From Anaerolineaceae bacterium (lineage in GTDB: Bacteria > Chloroflexota > Anaerolineae > Anaerolineales > Anaerolineaceae), in assembly GCA_028699715.1 (NCBI GenBank), contig JAQVUC010000054.1, forward strand, positions 1-6,899: a DNA stretch of 6,899 nt. The letters are read 5' to 3'. The position numbers and the translations under genes are program-made. The notes below the pieces were generated by a model. That model was given only the letters and a program-made list of their open reading frames with translations, ran no database searches and was not told where the DNA came from. This document shows positions 6,159 through 6,899 of the stretch, in pieces; within the stretch, counting starts at the first letter, position 1; every line of letters starts with the position of its first letter.

Positions 6159-6812
6159 CTATAAACTCGTCAGTACTAAGGGACCGTCTTTGGTTACGGC
6201 GATCGTATTTTCCTGATGAGCGGTCAAGCCTCCGTTGCGGGATACTACCGTCCATTGATCATCCAAAACCCTGGTTTGACGTGTGCCAACCAGGACCATG
6301 GGTTCAATCGCAATTGTCATTCCTTCACGAAGAAGGAATCCAGTTCCACGCTGACCATAATTGGGCAATTGTGGATCTTCGTGCATTTCTCTGCCAACCC
6401 CATGCCCGGTATAGGTATGGGTGCAGTAATAACCTTCACTATTGACGTACTCTTCCACCGCGGCACCAACATCACCGCTGTGATTGCCGGGCACCATCAA
6501 AGCAGTAGCAATTTCCAGAGCTTTAGCGGTCACATCGATCAGGTGCTGCGCCTTGCGGGAAATTTCTCCCACACCGACGGTAAAAGCGGCGTCGCCAACA
6601 AAGCCTTGATAGACAGTCCCACAATCCACTGAAATGATATCGCCTTCCACAAGTTTGCGGTTGCCTGGAATGCCGTGCACCAATACTTCATTAATGCTGG
6701 TGCAAATGCTGCCAGGGAAAGGCACACCATTGCCGGGGTCATAGTCTTTGAACGGAGAATAAACACCGTGCTGGTGCTGAAAGCTTACACTCCCAAACCT
6801 TACCTTTACCAT
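6159..6812 (-). CDS. map: Type I methionine aminopeptidase, N-terminal part missing (possible pseudogene or rearranged)
   Basis: MetAP removes the initiator methionine from nascent proteins. The catalytic domain is complete. Numbered from the TTG at 6824 it has the substrate-site His50 (NEVLVHGIPG), metal ligands Asp67 (ISVDCGT), Asp78 (GFVGDAA), His141 (YTGHGVGREMHEDP, with His148), Glu174 (AIEPM) and Glu205 (HQENTIAV). Homology begins only near residue 24 (about 6755). The usual first 50 or so residues (the MRxAG helix and the PGxTTxELD region) are absent, and no frame between 6755 and the right edge supplies them; the in-frame extension stops at a TAA near 6865. Start options are ATG 6812 or TTG 6824, neither with a clear ribosome binding site. 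The gene precedes rpmJ as in the standard operon, but lacks infA after it. It is either a truncated gene, a rearrangement, or an assembly junction; catalytic-domain identity is certain, function is not. Confidence 0.85.
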   Translation of the reverse strand: MVKVRFGSVSFQHQHGVYSPFKDYDPGNGVPFPGSICTSINEVLVHGIPGNRKLVEGDIISVDCGTVYQGFVGDAAFTVGVGEISRKAQHLIDVTAKALEIATALMVPGNHSGDVGAAVEEYVNSEGYYCTHTYTGHGVGREMHEDPQLPNYGQRGTGFLLREGMTIAIEPMVLVGTRQTRVLDDQWTVVSRNGGLTAHQENTIAVTKDGPLVLTSL

Positions 6813-6899
6813 GAGTCGTATCAATCCGTTCCAGCGTAAGGAACGGATAGGAAAAAAGAAATTTTACGAGGACATTACACTGAGTTACAATACGGCTTT
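6811..6899 (+). CDS. Possible start of a divergent gene, cut by window edge; unrecognised
   Basis: From ATG at 6811 the plus strand stays open for 29 codons to the edge, reading MSRINPFQRKERIGKKK and then FYEDITLSYNTA. The basic opening followed by an amphipathic stretch looks like a protein N-terminus, but I recognise no family. Its ATG shares the palindrome CATG (6810-6813) with the candidate ATG of the truncated map gene, so the two would diverge from the same bases. There is no good Shine-Dalgarno, and an in-frame TGA lies at 6778. The last 59 bases are AT-richer (about 36% GC) than the ribosomal genes. It may be real or chance. Confidence 0.3.
   Translation, partial: MSRINPFQRKERIGKKKFYEDITLSYNTA
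6824..6848. repeat. Perfect 9-bp inverted repeat next to the map 5' break
   Basis: ATCCGTTCC (6824-6832) and GGAACGGAT (6840-6848) are exact reverse complements around a 7-nt spacer. Neither strand has a U-tract after it, so it is not a convincing terminator. It could be an operator or an RNA hairpin in either transcript, or a scar of rearrangement. Confidence 0.5.

Noticed and set aside
5739..6164. 141-codon open frame on the plus strand
   Set aside because: It runs antisense to rpsM, rpmJ and the promoter region; the minus-strand genes explain the sequence.
6216..6632. 138-codon open frame on the plus strand
   Set aside because: It is antisense to the conserved MetAP catalytic domain.

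Overview
The window is one ribosomal-protein and RNA-polymerase gene cluster, read on the minus strand from right to left. Order of transcription: map (methionine aminopeptidase, 5' part abnormal), rpmJ (L36), rpsM (S13), rpsK (S11), rpsD (S4), rpoA (RNA polymerase alpha), rplQ (L17), truA (tRNA pseudouridine synthase), rplM (L13), rpsI (S9), then a tetrapyrrole-methylase/MazG fusion gene that runs off the left edge. No rRNA, tRNA or CRISPR array was seen, and no mobile element was recognised.

The organism is a bacterium. The order rpmJ-rpsM-rpsK-rpsD-rpoA-rplQ-truA-rplM-rpsI, the zinc-binding (four-Cys) form of S4, the zinc form of L36 and the YabN-like MazG fusion fit Firmicutes or Chloroflexota. 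The MetAP wording around its metal ligands recalls Anaerolineae-type Chloroflexota from memory. That assignment is an inference, not a search result.

Layout. 6159-6812 is a methionine aminopeptidase with all five metal ligands but no recognisable N-terminal domain; the sequence to its right does not supply the missing part in any frame and instead has an open frame on the plus strand (6811 to the edge). 6123-6151 is a strong sigma70-type promoter just after the map stop. 5975-6088 is rpmJ (37 aa, too short for most ORF lists). From there to 1305 eight further genes are packed with gaps of 1-105 nt, including a 1-nt stop/start overlap (rpoA/rplQ) and a GTG start 1 nt after a stop (truA/rplM). 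1200-1304 holds two hairpins, one with an 11-bp perfect stem. 1-1199 is the 5' part of the MazG fusion.

The genes serve the translation and transcription core: four small-subunit/decoding proteins (S13, S11, S4, S9), three large-subunit proteins (L36, L17, L13), the alpha subunit that nucleates RNA polymerase assembly, a tRNA-modifying enzyme, and an N-terminal methionine-removing enzyme. The most notable points are the disrupted 5' end of map with a divergent reading frame and a 9-bp inverted repeat beside it, the absence of infA from its usual place between map and rpmJ, and several intergenic RNA foldbacks (rpsM-rpsK, rpsD-rpoA, rplQ-truA, rpsI-mazG) that could tune expression inside the operon.
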